Shown here: positions 36,780-47,500 of the stretch, piece by piece
How positions within the stretch are numbered: the stretch's first letter is position 1
Layout of the letters: each line of letters opens with the position of its first letter
DNA from: Ulota crispa
Lineage: Eukaryota; Streptophyta; Bryopsida; Orthotrichales; Orthotrichaceae
Reading direction: 5' to 3'
NCBI GenBank assembly: GCA_963920765.1
Contig: OY987245.1
Location: forward strand, 11,114,727 to 11,178,726
DNA: 64,000 nt
The notes under the pieces: generated by a model
The model's input: the letters and a program-made list of their open reading frames with translations, nothing else
Database searches by the model: none
Told to the model about the DNA's origin: nothing
Made by a program: the position numbers and the translations under genes

Positions 36780-37335
36780 TGGGCCTTTAGGACATCCCCA
36801 ATGCAATTAGAAAACAAACCTGGAAAATCAAGTTTGACATATCCATAGTCATTAGATCATGATCTGATGGCTATGAATATGTTAGACTTGATTTTCCAGA
36901 TCTATTCTCCGGTTGCGTTGGGGAAGGTCTTAGAGCATAACCTGCTGTCCGTCAAAAATGCCCTGCAAAGCTTTTGGGATGACATCGTAATGGCTCGAGC
37001 TCTTTTTTTCTCCAACGACACTAGATTTGTGTACTTGCCGATCACAAGGCCTTCAAAATGAGCCTCATTCCTGTGAAATTCCTTTGTTTTACAGGTGCCC
37101 TTCACAATCCCTAGCTCCCGCTTATGTTCCAAAAATAGTCGCCATGCACCCATCTACGCCTTCCATTGTCTCTCCCAAACAGCAGGCAGCATTGAAGCAG
37201 CCTCGTACCCAAGCCCGAAACCTTAGAACCGCAAGGGAACTTCTCCCGTGCTTGTATAAATTTGGCTACCGGCTCCCTCTAAGGTTAGTTTTCAAGGTTT
37301 CAAAGTGACAAGATGCAGGAGATGTTCTAGGGCAT
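36780..37335. repeat. paralogue of TTAA element C interior
   Basis: The order of conserved blocks matches 20430-20890, ending with GCAGGAGATGTTCTAGGGCA against CGCAGGAGATGTCCTCAGGGG there. The TTAA ends have been lost or mutated. Short frames within it are not convincing genes. Confidence 0.45.
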
Positions 37336-37694
37336 CGGCACCCGTCCTTTAGAAACCGGCCAGCAGCGTGGAACTGCTTGTCTTTGGAGGATCGAGGGCT
37401 TTTTCAAGCCTCACCAGCGCAACTTTTGGCCCACTTTTTTTGTGCACAACATTCTCACTCGCTTTGACGTGTAGGATTACAACCCAGCATCGGCTCCCTC
37501 ATATTTTTCTCTAGTCTTTTCGTTCCTTGATTTTGTCACTTCTCGCTCCATGGTTATTGTCACTTCCCACTCTGTCATGATTGTTGCTCCATTTTGGTTG
37601 TCATTTCCTGATGCATTTGTGCTTGTTAAGCAGACTAGTATGGTAACTTGATCACATTCCCGGCTCTCTCTTTGCTTGTCATGGCAAAAGCTTA
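37336..37694. other. gene-free stretch
   Basis: Sequence between two repeats with no supportable feature. It contains imperfectly repeated TTGTCACTTC/CATGGTTATTG phrases at about 37540-37610. Confidence 0.35.
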
Positions 37695-38618
37695 TTAAGC
37701 CCTAAAGGTCCGTTGCCCCTTTGGAGGACAAGTTAAACTTGGGCATGTACCTTTGGCTAAATTACTTTGTGTGATTTTTTGAAACTTTTATTGAAGGTGG
37801 GGAATTCAAATATCTATGTGGGCATCTAATTTTTTCTTCATTCCAACATTTGACAAAGAAGTTATGCATGAAATTATGAAAATTTGGGGACGGGCAGCCC
37901 AAAAACTTCTTTAAAAATTACCTTGTTTTGAAACAAAATTTTGAAATTGGTTCTTAAGATTTTTTTATTCATGAGAAGCTTTGAATCATTCAATTTCAAT
38001 CAATGACATGAAAGTTATGAGGAGTTTTGTTTGCGGGCAATTATGGATTCTCTACTCTAAAATAAACTTTGAAGTTCTTTATTTTACTCAATTTTCAACA
38101 TTTTGAAAAAAAAACTAAACCAAAGGAAGTAGATTGTTCAATACAACATTATCACTGTTGGGATTTGCATTTTTCATTTTAACAATTAGATTCTTAATAA
38201 TTTAGTGTTTTGACCCATTCTCTACTTCTTTTTACTTATTGATTTTATCCATGTGCTGTATAGTTCCAATTGATTTGAAAATTCTCCCACACATACCTAA
38301 CTTGGTCTTCTACATGGAAAAAATAAAGTGCAACCTTGGGTAGAGAAATTTTTTTGTTATAAGAGTGATCAAAGGCTTTTGAAATTTTTGGGCAGCATGG
38401 AAAAAAACATTTTTTTCACTTTAGATGTAAATATCTCACTCCTCTCCATTTGCAAAAAGCTGATTTTTTTCCCACAAGTACCTCTTCTAATCTGGGGCAA
38501 GATCTTATGGTTGGATTTCCCAAAAACAAAACACAAAATTCCTTTTTTCTAAACCTCCTAAAAATGACAGTTTTTAATGATTTTGACAAGAAAATGGGCT
38601 TGATCCTTCAGGGGTTAA
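37695..38618. mobile_element. TTAA-flanked element D, 924 bp
   Basis: TTAA bounds both ends (37695-37698, 38615-38618). The left terminus is GCCCTAAAGGTCCG and the right one, on the minus strand, CCCCTGAAGGATCAAGC. The element is repeated in inverse orientation at 42674-43598 with long stretches of near identity (about 37780-38330 against 43510-42960). Neither copy has a transposase. Confidence 0.7.
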
Positions 38619-39190
38619 GCCGGGGTTGCAGAGTTGCACAGGTGGAGTTGCTCTTAGGGGAGTGAAAGAGAACACCGGTTCAATTTAGTCAAATTGCCAC
38701 CTTCTACGAACGATCTATTTCCGATGCAGGACCCACGAGAAAGAGCAAGTAATGAGAGGCGGATTACTTAATATAGACGGGCAGGGTCACTTATATCCAA
38801 ACGTTTATAGGGATTTAGGGGTGCGTGCCAATCTACGTTTCATGACTAGGATCTATAAAGGGAAAACATCCAGGTTCCGACCTTTGAGTTTCGGAAAGGG
38901 TAGAGGAGCAAATCAACAACAAATGACCTCACCAGGTCCTAGAGTTTGTGAGTTTTCAACCCTTGCCATGCTGGGTGCAGCGATATTTATTTATTTGTTT
39001 GTTTGTTTTGCAAACTTGGGCAATGCAGAAAGCAAGAGTGACAAAACGCCATGTGCGAAATGTGAATAAAAACTTTTTTTTTTAGGTCAAAAGTGGTCTA
39101 CATTCATAGTATCATCTCAAGATGGTGGAGCAATTCGATGATTCAATGATTGAAGGAGGGAGAATTCATTACCAAATATTATAACAAAAA
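38619..39190. other. unassigned segment with distinct composition
   Basis: From about 38630 to 38950 the sequence is less AT-rich and repeat-free. It contains open frames (for example NLRFMTRIYKGKTSRFRPLS) with no domain I recognise. It could be a fragment of a gene or of organelle DNA; I cannot decide. A TTTATTTG/TTTG patch follows at about 38985. Confidence 0.25.
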
Positions 39191-39511
39191 GGGGAAAACT
39201 TCATGGATACCCCTGAAGTTTGTAATATTTACATAAATATCCCTGCTTTTTCAGAAATTACACAAATATCTTTGGACCAAAATTTTCAAGTGTTTGTTTT
39301 GTTGTGCATGTTACTTCCCTTCTTCCTTTGAGCACACATTGCTTATTTTTGTTTCATTACATTGCCTTCTTCAACATTGGTCATGAAGGAAGTACAAGCA
39401 CAACAAAAAAATGCCTAAAAATTATGGTCCAAGTGTATTTGTGTAATTTTTGAAAAGCAAAGGTATCTATATAAATATTGCAAACTTTAGTGGTATCCAT
39501 GAAATTTTCCC
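39191..39511. mobile_element. Mutator-like MITE, family GGGAAAATTTCATGG
   Basis: A 321-bp foldback MITE starting GGGGAAAACTTCATGGATAC and ending CATGAAATTTTCCC. The nonamers TAACAAAAA (39182-39190) and TAAAAAAAA (39512-39520) match at 8 of 9 positions. Confidence 0.7.
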
Positions 39512-39520
39512 TAAAAAAAA

Positions 39521-40200
39521 GGGAATTGATACAAGCACTCCCAAGGTTTTTATATGGACTCCAAGGGGGTGGATTTTAGATGTTTACCATCAACAAGTTG
39601 AATACGGAAAAAAATGAATTCACATTTGGATTTAGAAATATTAATTAGTCTAGAATCACAAAAGAGGTTACAATTGAACAACACCTAGTGGAAAATCTTA
39701 GCAAGGGGCCAAATTATTAATATTTCCCCTTTGTTTGTGGTAAAATAATCTTTTTCACCGGACATTGTTCAATTGTAATCTCCTCAATGTGGTTCTACAC
39801 TAAATCAAGGTCTTGAAATCCAAATCTCAATTTGAATTTCCAAATTCAACCTGCTGATAGTAAATATCTAAAATTTACCTCTCATGTCCATGCAACAAAC
39901 CCTAGGTGTGCCTATATCAATTCCCAAAACAATTATACCCCTTTTGAGCAAAATCAAATTGCCCCAAATAAAAACACTAATTGGGCGGAGCTTATGATTA
40001 ATAAATGTAAGAGTCTTCTTATTTCTTTCTAGATATCGATGGACAACAAGGGCACTGTCATGACCCTTGATGGATGAATACTTGATGAATGAACTAATGC
40101 GCAATAAAATGTGAATTAGTGGGCAATGAAGAAAGCCTTAAATGCCGACATCTTTAGATGATGGATTTATGCATTGGAGTTAGATAACTCCATTTGCATG
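39521..40200. other. gene-free stretch
   Basis: No supportable gene. It includes GTAAAATAATCTTTTTCACC near 39738 and phrases about GAACAA..ACCTAG that recur near 46430, suggesting dispersed repeats. Confidence 0.35.
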
Positions 40201-40204
40201 ACAA

Positions 40205-40548
40205 GGGTACTACACTTGAGGACAAAGGTACAAGATGTACCTTTGAGGACAAGTGTACATGCACCTTTGAGGACAAATGTACGGGATGTACAACTTGAGG
40301 ACAAAGGCATGGGATGTACCCTTGATGACAAGTGTATAGAATGCATCTTTGAGGACAAGTGTACGGGATGTATAACTTGAAAACAAAGACATGATATGTA
40401 CACTTGATGACAAGTATCAGGGTGACTTGATGATAAGTATCATGATAACTTGATGACAAGTGTATGGAATGCACCTTTGAGGACAAGTGTACGAGATGTA
40501 CAACTTGAGGACAAAAGCATGGTACATACACTTGATGACAAGACAAAG
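40205..40548. repeat. minisatellite, about 30-bp unit
   Basis: About ten imperfect units based on CTTGAGGACAAGTGTACGGG and ATGTACAA follow one another. Variants alternate GAGGACAA with GATGACAA. Both strands read as repetitive peptides, which are artefacts. Spacers are not unique, so this is not a CRISPR array. Confidence 0.8.
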
Positions 40549-40906
40549 AGTGGAACTTGGAGCTAGACAACTCCAAGTAAAAGATGAGATTTGATATAAG
40601 TTACATTTAGAATAGTTCTAAATGTAACTAAGAGTTTTACCTTAGCGAAGGGTTGGAGATGAATATTAAAGATTGAAAGGTAAAAATAGTTAAAGTGATT
40701 CTATCTTTATGAAAAGATTGATAATACAAGATGAGGCTCAAAGGGTGAGGAGATGATTTCTTGTTGGGAATTAATCTCTCTCTATGGTTGAGTGGTTGAG
40801 CTCCTTCTAGTTTTTATAGTTTATTGTGTATAGATTATTGTTTTATATGAGTGTTTGGATGATTGAAGTTATGGACCTAAGGAGGTTCATAACAGACACT
40901 TTAGCA

Positions 40907-41560
40907 TTAACCCCTCACCGCCCACAGACGTTCCCTAGTATCTCAAAATGTGCTCTTGGATGAATAGAATGGCAACATTTTGATAAGCTGCATCATTTAA
41001 AAAAAAATCATAACTATACAAATTCAAACTAGATATGTTAGAGATCACATAGGAAAAGAAAACACAACAATATCACTTATGCATTGAAAGATTATGACAT
41101 TTGATCAAGAGGGTGTTAAAACTGTGAAAGTGATTTGAAGTTTTTCAATCCTCTTTTCACATCTCAAATTTAAAATGGAAGATGCCAAAAAAATTGAGTA
41201 TGTAAAGTACAACATGTGTAACCCTAATCAATTTATAGTCTTTGAAAATCTACTCTACAATTTTTAAAAATAAGTTTAAAATGTGATTGTTTCTCCAAGT
41301 TCTAATGTACTTGAGGCTCATTTCCAAGAGCTCTCAATACTAGAAAGTGAAAATTTGCAATAGACACCCTTGCACAAAATCTTGAATAGACAAATCATAA
41401 TCATTCATTTTCAAAATCAAGTTTTTGATACTAAAACAAGACTTCAAGAAGAATAATTAAAAAAAATAAACATTAAAATTAATCTTTAAGAAAAGTCACA
41501 AAATTTCAAATTAAAAAGCATGGTGGACGGTTTTGGTCCCTTTGCGTGGTGAGGGGTTAA
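40907..41560. mobile_element. TTAA-flanked element E, 654 bp
   Basis: TTAA at 40907-40910 and 41557-41560 encloses CCCCTCACCGCCCAC on the left and, on the minus strand, CCCCTCACCACGCAAAGGG on the right. The interior is AT-rich with no frame of note. The right end abuts GGCATCTCCAACAATGC, itself a MITE-terminus-like phrase. Confidence 0.6.
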
Positions 41561-42081
41561 GGCATCTCCAACAATGCAAAAAAAAAAAACTCATCCAAAT
41601 CGGTATGTTGTTCAATTTTAAAGCCCAATCACTCGTTTGAACTGGTTGTTAGTTTACAACTAATTGTAAGTCTCCTAGTGTGTAAGAGCCAAATACAAGA
41701 CATCATTTATTATAGCATCTATTTAGTTGTATTAGAAAAATAAACAAAATTGGTTGAGTTGCAAATTGAACCAAAAGTTGCTTATCTGTAACAACAAAGA
41801 TGATTTGATGATGCTTCCAAGCATTAAAACCACACTTTTCATTTGAAAAGTTAGAAATGCTGGGTATTTTGTGCATGTTTTCCAAGGTTCTTATTCAAAA
41901 ATGGTAGCGAGGAGTCTTTGGCGTTTGTGCAAAAAAATTAATATTACATATACTAATTAAAAAAAAGGGTAGCCATACAAACTTTATCATAATATATGTG
42001 GTATTGATAAACAAAAAATGTATTATCACTAATGTATACAGTGTAGTATAGGCTGAAATATTATTCTAGATAGATATATTC
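41561..42081. other. gene-free stretch
   Basis: AT-rich DNA without a supportable gene. Confidence 0.35.
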
Positions 42082-42352
42082 TCTATATAATAATTGAATA
42101 TCAGGCAGTTGCACTCGACGGTTTCACAAGTGAGAAAGACAATTCCGCAAGTTCATTTTTAGTTTCACTTTAAAATAAAGTAGAGTACAAGTTTGACTAA
42201 AGTTATAAATGGAATAAAGTAAATTCAAGTGACATGGGAATAAGGAGGCACATGGATAGGGGCACGTGGATAGGGGGGGCACAAGAATACGGGGGGTACA
42301 AGAATAGGGGGCACAATGATCAACCCATTGGTACAATGAGTGTGTAAACTAG
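42082..42352 (+). mobile_element. Helitron-like fragment with shared minisatellite
   Basis: The left side reads TCTATATAATAATTGAATA and the right side GTGTGTAAACTAG|T, fitting TC...CTRR ends. An inner ATAAATGGAATAAAGTAAA block and a short G-rich minisatellite (GGGGGCACAAGAATA-type units, about 42234-42320) match the larger element at 9150-9631. The left base context (no A before TC) is degraded, so the start is approximate. Confidence 0.4.
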
Positions 42353-42429
42353 TATGTATATGTAAATATGTAAACATACAACCCCAAAATACACAAAGTT
42401 TATTTATGCATATATATATATACACATAC

Positions 42430-42643
42430 CACTAGAAGAAAAACAAGGATAAACGACTACCACAAATCACAACGACTAGGTCACCAAAACTACCTTGCAA
42501 CTGCACAAACAATTGCACAACAACTGCACAACATTTGCACAACTACAATCTAATTGTGTAGTTGTTGTGTAGTTGCAAGGCAATTCTGGTGACCTAGTTG
42601 TTGTGATTTGTGGCAATCGTTTATCAATGTTTTTCTTCTAGTG
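42430..42643. mobile_element. CACTA-type MITE, 214 bp, intact ends
   Basis: CACTAGAAGAAAAAC and its exact complement GTTTTTCTTCTAGTG form the ends. The flanking triplets are TAC (42427-42429) and TAC (42644-42646). The arms pair over most of the element (CTAGGTCACCA with TGGTGACCTAG; ACTACACAA-type motifs in the centre). It is the best-preserved of the three CACTA-type MITEs here. Confidence 0.8.
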
Positions 42644-42673
42644 TACAAGCATACACTCAAAACCCTATATTCA

Positions 42674-43598
42674 TTAACCCCTAAAGAACCAAGCCATTTT
42701 TTCAGTGAAAAAAACTGAAAACTGCCACTTTTGGAGGAATGAGAGGAATGGTATATATATATATATATATATATAGAAATCCAACCATAAGATCTTGCTC
42801 TAGATAGCATGAGGTACTTGGGAAAAAAACTGAGCTTATTCCAAATGATAAGGACTGAAATTTTTACAAATGAAGTGAAGAAAAAAGTTTTTTTTCATAC
42901 TGCTTAAAAATTTCAGATGCCGTTGACCACTCCTATATCAAAAAATTTGCTTTACGCAAAGTTGAGGTTTTTTTTCCATGTAGAAGACCAAGTTAGGTAT
43001 GTGTGGGAGAATTTTCAAATCAATTGGAACTATACAGCACATGGATAAAATCAATAAGTAAAAAGAAGTAGAGAATGGGTCAAAACACTAAATTATTAAG
43101 AATCTAATTGTTAAAATGAAAAATGCAAATCCCAACAGTGATAATGTTGTATTGAACAATCTACTTCCTTTGGTTTAGTTTTTTTTTCAAAATGTTGAAA
43201 ATTGAGTAAAATAAAGAACTTCAAAGTTTATTTTAGAGTAGAGAATCCATAATTGCCCGCAAACAAAACTCCTCATAACTTTCATGTCATTGATTGAAAT
43301 TGAATGATTCAAAGCTTCTCATGAATAAAAAAATCTTAAGAACCAATTTCAAAATTTTGTTTCAAAACAAGGTAATTTTTAAAGAAGTTTTTGGGCTGCC
43401 CGTCCCCAAATTTTCATAATTTCATGCATAACTTCTTTGTCAAATGTTGGAATGAAGAAAAAATTAGATGCCCACATAGATATTTGAATTCCCCACCTTC
43501 AATAAAAGTTTCAAAAAATCACACAAAGTAGTTTAGCCAAAGGTACATGCCCAAACCCCAAACGGTCCTCAAAGGGACAACATACCTTTAGGGGTTAA
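42674..43598. mobile_element. TTAA-flanked element F, 925 bp, inverted copy of D
   Basis: TTAA bounds both ends. The right terminus on the minus strand, CCCCTAAAGGTATGTTGTCC, corresponds to the left terminus of D, and the left terminus CCCCTAAAGAACCAAGCC corresponds to the right of D. The two copies lie 4.1 kb apart in opposite orientation. An AT microsatellite lies inside at about 42751-42773. Confidence 0.7.
42751..42773. repeat. (TA)n microsatellite
   Basis: About 11 TA units in TTAA element F; absent from the sister copy D. Confidence 0.85.
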
Positions 43599-44460
43599 AG
43601 TGAGAGTTTTTTACTGAAATGAGAGATCGAAGTACCTCCTTTTCATTTTTTTGAGAGATTTTCATGAATTAGAGAGGAAATTTGATTGAAATTTAAAGGA
43701 AATACAACCTAAAATTGAAAGGTTTTAGGTCAATTTTGCTCAAATTGAGCTAAATTTGAAAGGTTGTAGGTAATTGAGCTAATTTTGAAAGGTTTTAGGT
43801 CACTTTAGCTTGATTTGAGCTAAATAGTCAAATTCATAATCCCATTTTAATGAAAATTTTAATTTATTTGAAAATTGATGTTTTTAGTTGAGCTTTGACC
43901 TAAATCAATATGATTATTTTGAGAGGTCCCCATTCTCTCAATGTTATGGATATAGGGTTTGAACACAAATTTGTATGATGATTTGCTCAATGTTTTTATG
44001 AATTGGTAGATTTGAACCAAAGAATTATGCAATAAACATTCCTACTCTAAATATTTCATTACTGCTAAATTGGAGGTTTTAGTATCACAACATGTCATAA
44101 GGTATGTACACCCATAAGCATTAGTGTCTCCATAATCATCACCTCTGAAAATCTTGGAAAATTTGTGGAAGTGGATAGATGTAATGACAAGGATGTACAA
44201 CATGTGAACATGAAATCTTGAAAGTGGTTATGGGTGCAATGGTAATTTGCTCTTTAAAATTTCACAACTTATTCTTATAGTATCCAAATAATACATTCAA
44301 AAGTGCAAACTTATTATTATTTTGTTCCTAATATGATCTTATAGTTTGCTAGTTGTTTATTGATACTCATCATGTTCAAAATCCTTAGTTTGACGCTTAT
44401 GGGTGTACATACCTTACATATATTTAGAAGGTGAAAAAGCAAGTTTGCATATCACAACTT
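43599..44460. other. gene-free stretch with internal repeats
   Basis: Imperfect repeats of GAAAGGTTTTAGGTCA/GAAAGGTTGTAGGTAA lie at about 43720-43805. An inverted pair, GGTATGTACACCCATAAGCA near 44101 and CGCTTATGGGTGTACATACC near 44394, may delimit another small MITE. Confidence 0.4.
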
Positions 44461-44982
44461 AGGGCTGCTCTACACCACAAGTTGAGGCTAGTTTCCAACC
44501 TCTAACACTACCAATGTTGGTATCCAATTGGCTAATATTCTAAAAATAAACTCAAGGCCTTTACACTAGGAGTCAATGCTATTTTTATAACATATTTTAA
44601 TATTTAAACAACAAAAATTGGGTCTTCCAAAATGTGAAACCTATTCTTGATCCCAAGATTGTTGTCAAATTTTATAAAAATATGATTATTGGAATTAAAA
44701 ACATTCTTTTGAGATAATCATCAATGATTGTAGGATGGAATAAAAATACCAATGGCTCTCCTTGCTCTTTTTATTTAATCTCTTTTCTCTTGAAATTTTC
44801 ATAATTTGCTCTAGTGGCCCCAACTTTTTGGCCTGAAAGCCTTTGTACACAAAAGAATTAGCCACCATTATACTCATATTATAATGGGCACTTGGGGTAG
44901 TTCTTGAGACCATTTGGGTTGAAACTTTGGTCAAAATGGCCTCAAGATTTCATAGCCTTGACTCCTAGTGTAAAGCAACCCT
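44461..44982. mobile_element. MITE with diverged 30-bp inverted termini
   Basis: The left end AGGGCTGCTCTACACCACAA continues to GTTGAGGCTA. On the minus strand the right end reads AGGGTTGCTTTACACTAGGA and continues to GTCAAGGCTA. It is about 520 bp and the target duplication is unclear. Confidence 0.4.
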
Positions 44983-45906
44983 TAGTGCAAATTTTTTGTT
45001 ACAAAATCATGAAGACTATGGTTTTATGTACATGTTTTTAGAGCGTGCATAAATTTCACAAAATAAATCTGGTTTTTCTTTTGTAGTGGAATAGGTTTGT
45101 TGAATTAGAGGGTCAATTGTCAAACCTATGTGCACAAGCAAAAAAAATCTTTAAACATGAAAGTGGTTCATTTTGTTTGTCACTTTGTGGTTTGTATGCT
45201 ATGTCTGTAGAGTTTCTTGAAACTTAATGTTAATTTATCCCTTATCTTCAACATCTCATTACATTTTACATACTTGATTTTATTACTACTTCTATTCATA
45301 CTATGATTAACAAATATTTTGTAAAACTTATTATTATATTTTATTTCCATCATTTTACAACAAACTACTTTACTCTTTTCTCCAATCATCGTCATGTAAG
45401 GTTGAATAATCAAGAAGCAAGGGAGCATTGAATCCAAAACATAAGCATATATTTATTATAAAATGTTTACAATCAAAACACAGTAATTAGGTCTATAATT
45501 AAGAAGACCTACTAATTGACATTGAGCTTTATGATATTGGAATGTAACATTCAATTGACTAATTTAAATTACAAGGAAAAAATAAATTTTATATAATTGA
45601 ATAAAGATAAAGATGACTTGCAAAGAATCACTATCGCTATTTGTTTTTGGCATTCTATGGATCAAGTAACCCTTAAAAATCTTCAACAATGCAAGTAAGT
45701 TTTGGTAATTGATGAAGAAATGCACATTTAATGCTTGGATCCATGATTTGATTTTCATTGCTTCCTCTTCAAAATAATCAATTTTTTGCAAAGTTTGCAA
45801 CCCATCTCAATACTTTTTTTCTTCTTCTATAATTAAAAGGATGCTTTAACATATGATGGATCTTTTTAATAAATTTGCACACTAAGAGATTTCTTACTAG
45901 TTTGTT
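44983..45906. other. gene-free stretch
   Basis: AT-rich DNA; minus-strand frames at 45180-45437 and 45564-45800 are Lys/Ile-rich without domains. Confidence 0.35.
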
Positions 45907-46229
45907 AGAACATCTCCACTTGTATTGTAAAACACTAGGTTAGGAAGATTTTTGGATGGAAAATGAACAATTAATGGATGAACTAGCTAAAACATTATTT
46001 TTGACATGACAAAAATGGCAATTTTATTGTGCAAGAATTACTTCAAACTTTGCCTTTCTTTGAGTAATTATTAAGTTGAATAGTTGATGATGGACACTTT
46101 TTGCGTTTGTAAACAATGAGGCTTGTTATTGATTGAATGTTGGATGGATAGGGAATAAGTGTCAACATAGAAAACTAGGAACATTACATTTCTCAATGAT
46201 GAAATTTTGAGGTTGACTAGAGATGCTCT
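45907..46229. mobile_element. MITE with AGARCATCTC termini
   Basis: The left end AGAACATCTCCACTTG is matched on the minus strand by AGAGCATCTCTAGTC at the right end. It is 323 bp and resembles the AGAGCATC elements near 5.1 and 8.8 kb. Confidence 0.4.
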
Positions 46230-47500
46230 TAATATAGCAGGTTGCACCCATGGAAAAACGACTGAGGTTAGATGTCATGATGTTTTGGTGGGTCAAGGTA
46301 GAAAACTCTACCTTTTTCACCAACCAAAAATATGCAAAACTCAAATGTTTACCATTAGGAGATTGAATTTTAGAATTTTGAATTCATACTTGGATCCTAT
46401 GATAGTGATTTAGTGTAGAACCTTGAGGAGGATACAATTGAACAATACCATAATAGGGGGCAAAAAATTACTTTTACCCTAGCGGAACTATTTTTTGAGA
46501 TTTTTCGCCTTGCCCCATTGAAACAACATTCCATCTAAGAGCCATGTTTCCATTGGGGATTGGAGGCTAGGGGTCCATGCTTGGATTTCTAGCCTTCAGC
46601 TCTGCAAAAGTTGATTAACATTCCTAAACCTTCCGGACCCTTTACCGGAGCTTGCTTTCAAAAATGTACTCTGCGTCAAGAGTTTAGAGTTTTTCCTTTT
46701 CTCTCCCCGTGGTCAACCTAGATGTCTAGTCCAATTCCAACCCCCAATAGAAACTTGCCCTAAGAGCAGCTCCACCCTTGCTTGCCAGACGGCCCAACAC
46801 TATGCTTAGGCACGTGAGGATGCGGAATCCCGGTCCAGCGTTGGCTCGCCACACGGGGAATCATGCCCGGGCTTGCCTTACTTTGGCTCAAACACTGCAT
46901 GTTCCAATACACTCACCAAATTTCAATGCGCTTGAAATTAGGAAAAGATGATCTTGTACCTTCTAAAGAACAGAAAAATCCAAGAGCTCCCTTTGTCGCT
47001 AGGTTCTCCTGCACACATTTGCTGACCGAGGTCGTCCGCTTGGAGGAGTAGAAGACGTTGTCAAAAACAAAAAAACCATGGCGAGAGGCCATACTTCACT
47101 TCCGGCCCCACCTTAGCAATTGGCTTGTGTTTCTGAGAAGGAAGGTTGACTCTCTTGCCAAGAGCGACACTTAGTAATTAAAAAAGCACTCTCTAAACCT
47201 TGTTTGGCGTGCATGGTGTGAGGGCATGGCTAAAGAAGCTCTAACCCCAACCATGGAAAGCAAGTTACCTCAGTCCTAAAATTAATTCCAAATTTTTTGG
47301 GGGTGGAAATGAAGTTTTATTCCCGTGGTGGAGATGCCCTCAAGTAGGGGATTTTTATTTGCTTTGTCATTGGTAAAGCAATTCGCACTGTAGAATGCAT
47401 GCACGTAAACGTAAACAGCTGGAACTATCTAACTATCCATGTACGTATCTGGCCCCACCAAACACGCATGTGCAGTACTGTACTACCTCGAGTCACTCCC
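46230..47500. other. gene-free stretch upstream of the kinase gene
   Basis: No supportable gene. Around 46780-47060 it is GC-richer, and GGAGATGCCCTCAAG near 47330 resembles MITE ends. Confidence 0.35.

Larger units (their letters stand above)
35285..36795. mobile_element. diverged relative of the 0.92-kb TTAA element, 1.5 kb
   Basis: The left end TCAAGCCCTAAAGGCCCAAC and right end GGGCTTGGGCCTTTAGGAC are inverted matches (CCTAAAGGCCCAA) and resemble the termini of the elements at 37695-38618 and 42674-43598. The interior is also shared (for example AATATCTCACTC and CCCACAAGTACCTCT blocks). The TTAA flanks are degraded (TCAA on the left). It is enlarged by a tandem duplication and by a nested element. 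Confidence 0.5.

Noticed and set aside
40154..40576. Possible CRISPR-like array
   Set aside because: The units are contiguous imperfect tandem repeats without unique spacers, in a plant nuclear context.
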